From Streptosporangiaceae bacterium (GTDB lineage Bacteria; Actinomycetota; Actinomycetes; Streptosporangiales; Streptosporangiaceae): a stretch of DNA of 7,028 nt. Below the pieces are notes generated by a model. That model had not been told where the DNA came from. It ran no database searches and saw nothing but the letters and a program-made list of their open reading frames with translations. Positions 5,772 through 7,028 of this stretch are shown here, piece by piece. The DNA lies in NCBI GenBank assembly GCA_030050125.1, contig JASIJN010000391.1, positions 1 through 7,028 on the forward strand, given 5' to 3'. Position numbers and translations under genes: made by a program. Each line of letters begins with the position of its first letter. Positions within the stretch are counted from its first letter, which is position 1.

Positions 5772-7028
5772 GCTGCTGCCAGAGCGTGACCACCACGCCC
5801 TTGAACTTCCGCTCCACGACCAGCCTGAAGCGGCTCATCAGCAGCTTGCCCTCGGCGCTGATCGCGGGGTTGGACACGCGCGCCGACGGGGCCCGGCCCA
5901 CCACCCAGATCCGCTGGTAGGTGAGCATGAGCGGGCCCACGACCGAGAACGGCTTGTCGAAGCCGTTGAGCGTGCCGGACTTCTGCGGCGTCACCGCCAG
6001 CGCGAAGTCGGTAGTGTCCCGGAACTGATACGGGTAGCCCAGCTCGGCCTTGCGGTAGAAGGAGTTGAAGAACAGCACCCCGTCGCCGGGCCGTGCGTGC
6101 GCGCCGATGTAGAACGCGGGGTCGCCGTAGTCGAACTGGCGGGTCAGCGGGGTACGCGCCCGGTGCTGCGGCGTGAGCTGGAAGACCAGAACGCCGAGGC
6201 ACGCCGCGACTCCGGTCACCGCGATGACCGCGCGCGGGTCCACCCGGCCGCCCGCCCGGTCGGCCAGCCACCGGCCGATCCGGTACAGCCCGGCCCCGGC
6301 CAGCATGGCCGCCCCGGTCTCGCCGTACAGGACGTACCTGTCGACGTACAGCGGGTGCCCCAGCACGGATTCCAGCATCAAGAGCCCGCCCGGCAGCACC
6401 AGCAGCGGCGCGGCTACCGACGGCAGCGAGATCCCGCCGCGGCGCCACCAGGGCGGACGGCCGTCGGGCAGGACCGCGGCCACCGCGAACAGGAACAGGC
6501 ACACGGCCACCCAGGTGACCGAGCCGAAGTAGTCGTGGAACAGGATCCCCACGTCGTGCACGGTTGGCCGGGTGATCCAGGACGCGGCCGAGTCCTGGTG
6601 GATGCTGCCGATGACGACCGGCAGGACCAGGAACGCGCCGACGGCGCCGGCGGTGAACCAGTGCCGGAACACCCGCCTCCCTGGCCGGGCCAGCAGCACG
6701 GTGGCCATGTGCGCGGCCAGCACCATCAGCGTCAGCTCGTTCAGGTAGCCGCAGAGCGTTATCAGCGCGCCGTAGAGAACCCACCGGCGGCGGTCGGTCT
6801 GCCCCGCGGCCTCGCCTTCGAGCGCGCGCAGCAGCGCCAGCGTGGCGCAGAGCACGACCGCGACGATCGTGGCGTACTCGCGCGCGGTCTGGGCGTAGAA
6901 GCTGATCTCCGGGGTCAGGGCCATGATCAGGCCGGCGAACAGGCCGGCCCAGGTCGATCCGGACAGCCGCCGGACGATGTGCACCATCAGCCCGGCGGCC
7001 ACGGTCATGGCGATCACCGACGGGACCC
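5767..7028 (-). CDS. GT-C membrane glycosyltransferase, family 39-like (N-terminus outside window)
   Basis: The C-terminal part of a polytopic glycosyltransferase that probably moves a sugar from a polyprenyl phosphate carrier to an extracytoplasmic acceptor. Numbered from the in-frame GTG at 7017, SFYAQTAREYAT (39-50) matches the SxYxQEARxYA-like motif of family 39/ArnT-type enzymes. PLYVDRYVLY (222-231) matches their late RY motif. Hydrophobic segments lie near 22-36, 50-65, 78-92, 97-110, 119-138, 167-183, 197-216, 230-247 and 263-280. A soluble C-terminal domain (281-416) follows, with HARPGDGVLFFNSFYRKAELGYPY (split 307-330), as in related mannosyltransferases. The frame is still open at 7028, and the codons before 7017 read V-P-S before V-I-A-M, matching the family's usual RLPSVLAM stretch, so GTG 7017 is internal. 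The first loop with the catalytic acidic residues is missing. Sugar and acceptor are unknown. Confidence 0.85.
   Translation of the reverse strand, partial: VPSVIAMTVAAGLMVHIVRRLSGSTWAGLFAGLIMALTPEISFYAQTAREYATIVAVVLCATLALLRALEGEAAGQTDRRRWVLYGALITLCGYLNELTLMVLAAHMATVLLARPGRRVFRHWFTAGAVGAFLVLPVVIGSIHQDSAASWITRPTVHDVGILFHDYFGSVTWVAVCLFLFAVAAVLPDGRPPWWRRGGISLPSVAAPLLVLPGGLLMLESVLGHPLYVDRYVLYGETGAAMLAGAGLYRIGRWLADRAGGRVDPRAVIAVTGVAACLGVLVFQLTPQHRARTPLTRQFDYGDPAFYIGAHARPGDGVLFFNSFYRKAELGYPYQFRDTTDFALAVTPQKSGTLNGFDKPFSVVGPLMLTYQRIWVVGRAPSARVSNPAISAEGKLLMSRFRLVVERKFKGVVVTLWQQR

Noticed and set aside
5708..6784. Minus-strand open frame of 358 codons overlapping the second glycosyltransferase
   Set aside because: It is an Arg/Ala/Gly-rich frame-shifted copy of the same region. 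The membrane segments and family motifs lie in the other frame.
1..7028. tRNA, rRNA, CRISPR arrays, insertion sequences or attachment sites
   Set aside because: I saw no cloverleaf, regular spacer array, transposase motif or terminal repeats. The genes are tightly packed, with only one gap longer than 25 bp.

Overview
High-GC DNA (about 70% G+C by eye, strong G/C third-position bias, GTG starts, Tat and lipoprotein export signals) that looks like an actinomycete chromosome, probably a filamentous soil lineage. I cannot name the genus. There are five protein-coding genes, two of them cut by the window edges. No RNA gene, insertion sequence, integron or CRISPR array is visible.

Layout, left to right. 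(1) 1-822 (+): the 3' part of a DrrB-like ABC-2 transporter permease; its frame is open to base 1. (2) 846-2432 (-): a 528-residue polytopic membrane protein resembling GT-C (family 39-like) glycosyltransferases, convergent with the permease across a 23-bp gap. (3) 2433-2600: a 168-bp divergent intergenic region with the most AT-rich stretch of the window. (4) 2601-4235 (+): a Tat-exported protein homologous to the large (beta) subunit of N,N-dimethylformamidase. (5) 4251-5762 (+): a lipoprotein of the phosphoesterase / phospholipase C-acid phosphatase family, 15 bp downstream and probably co-transcribed. (6) 5767-7028 (-): the C-terminal part of a second GT-C (family 39-like) membrane glycosyltransferase, convergent with the phosphoesterase across 4 bp and running off the right edge.

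How it fits together (inference): the central pair encodes two exported enzymes, one predicted to cleave an amide-type C-N bond with a mononuclear iron site and one to cleave phosphate esters at the outer membrane face. Both flanking minus-strand genes look like membrane transferases that use polyprenyl-phosphate sugars. The locus therefore reads as cell-surface or exopolymer metabolism rather than central metabolism. The substrate of the dimethylformamidase-like protein is the main unknown. At both convergent junctions a short inverted repeat contains the stop codons of both neighbours.
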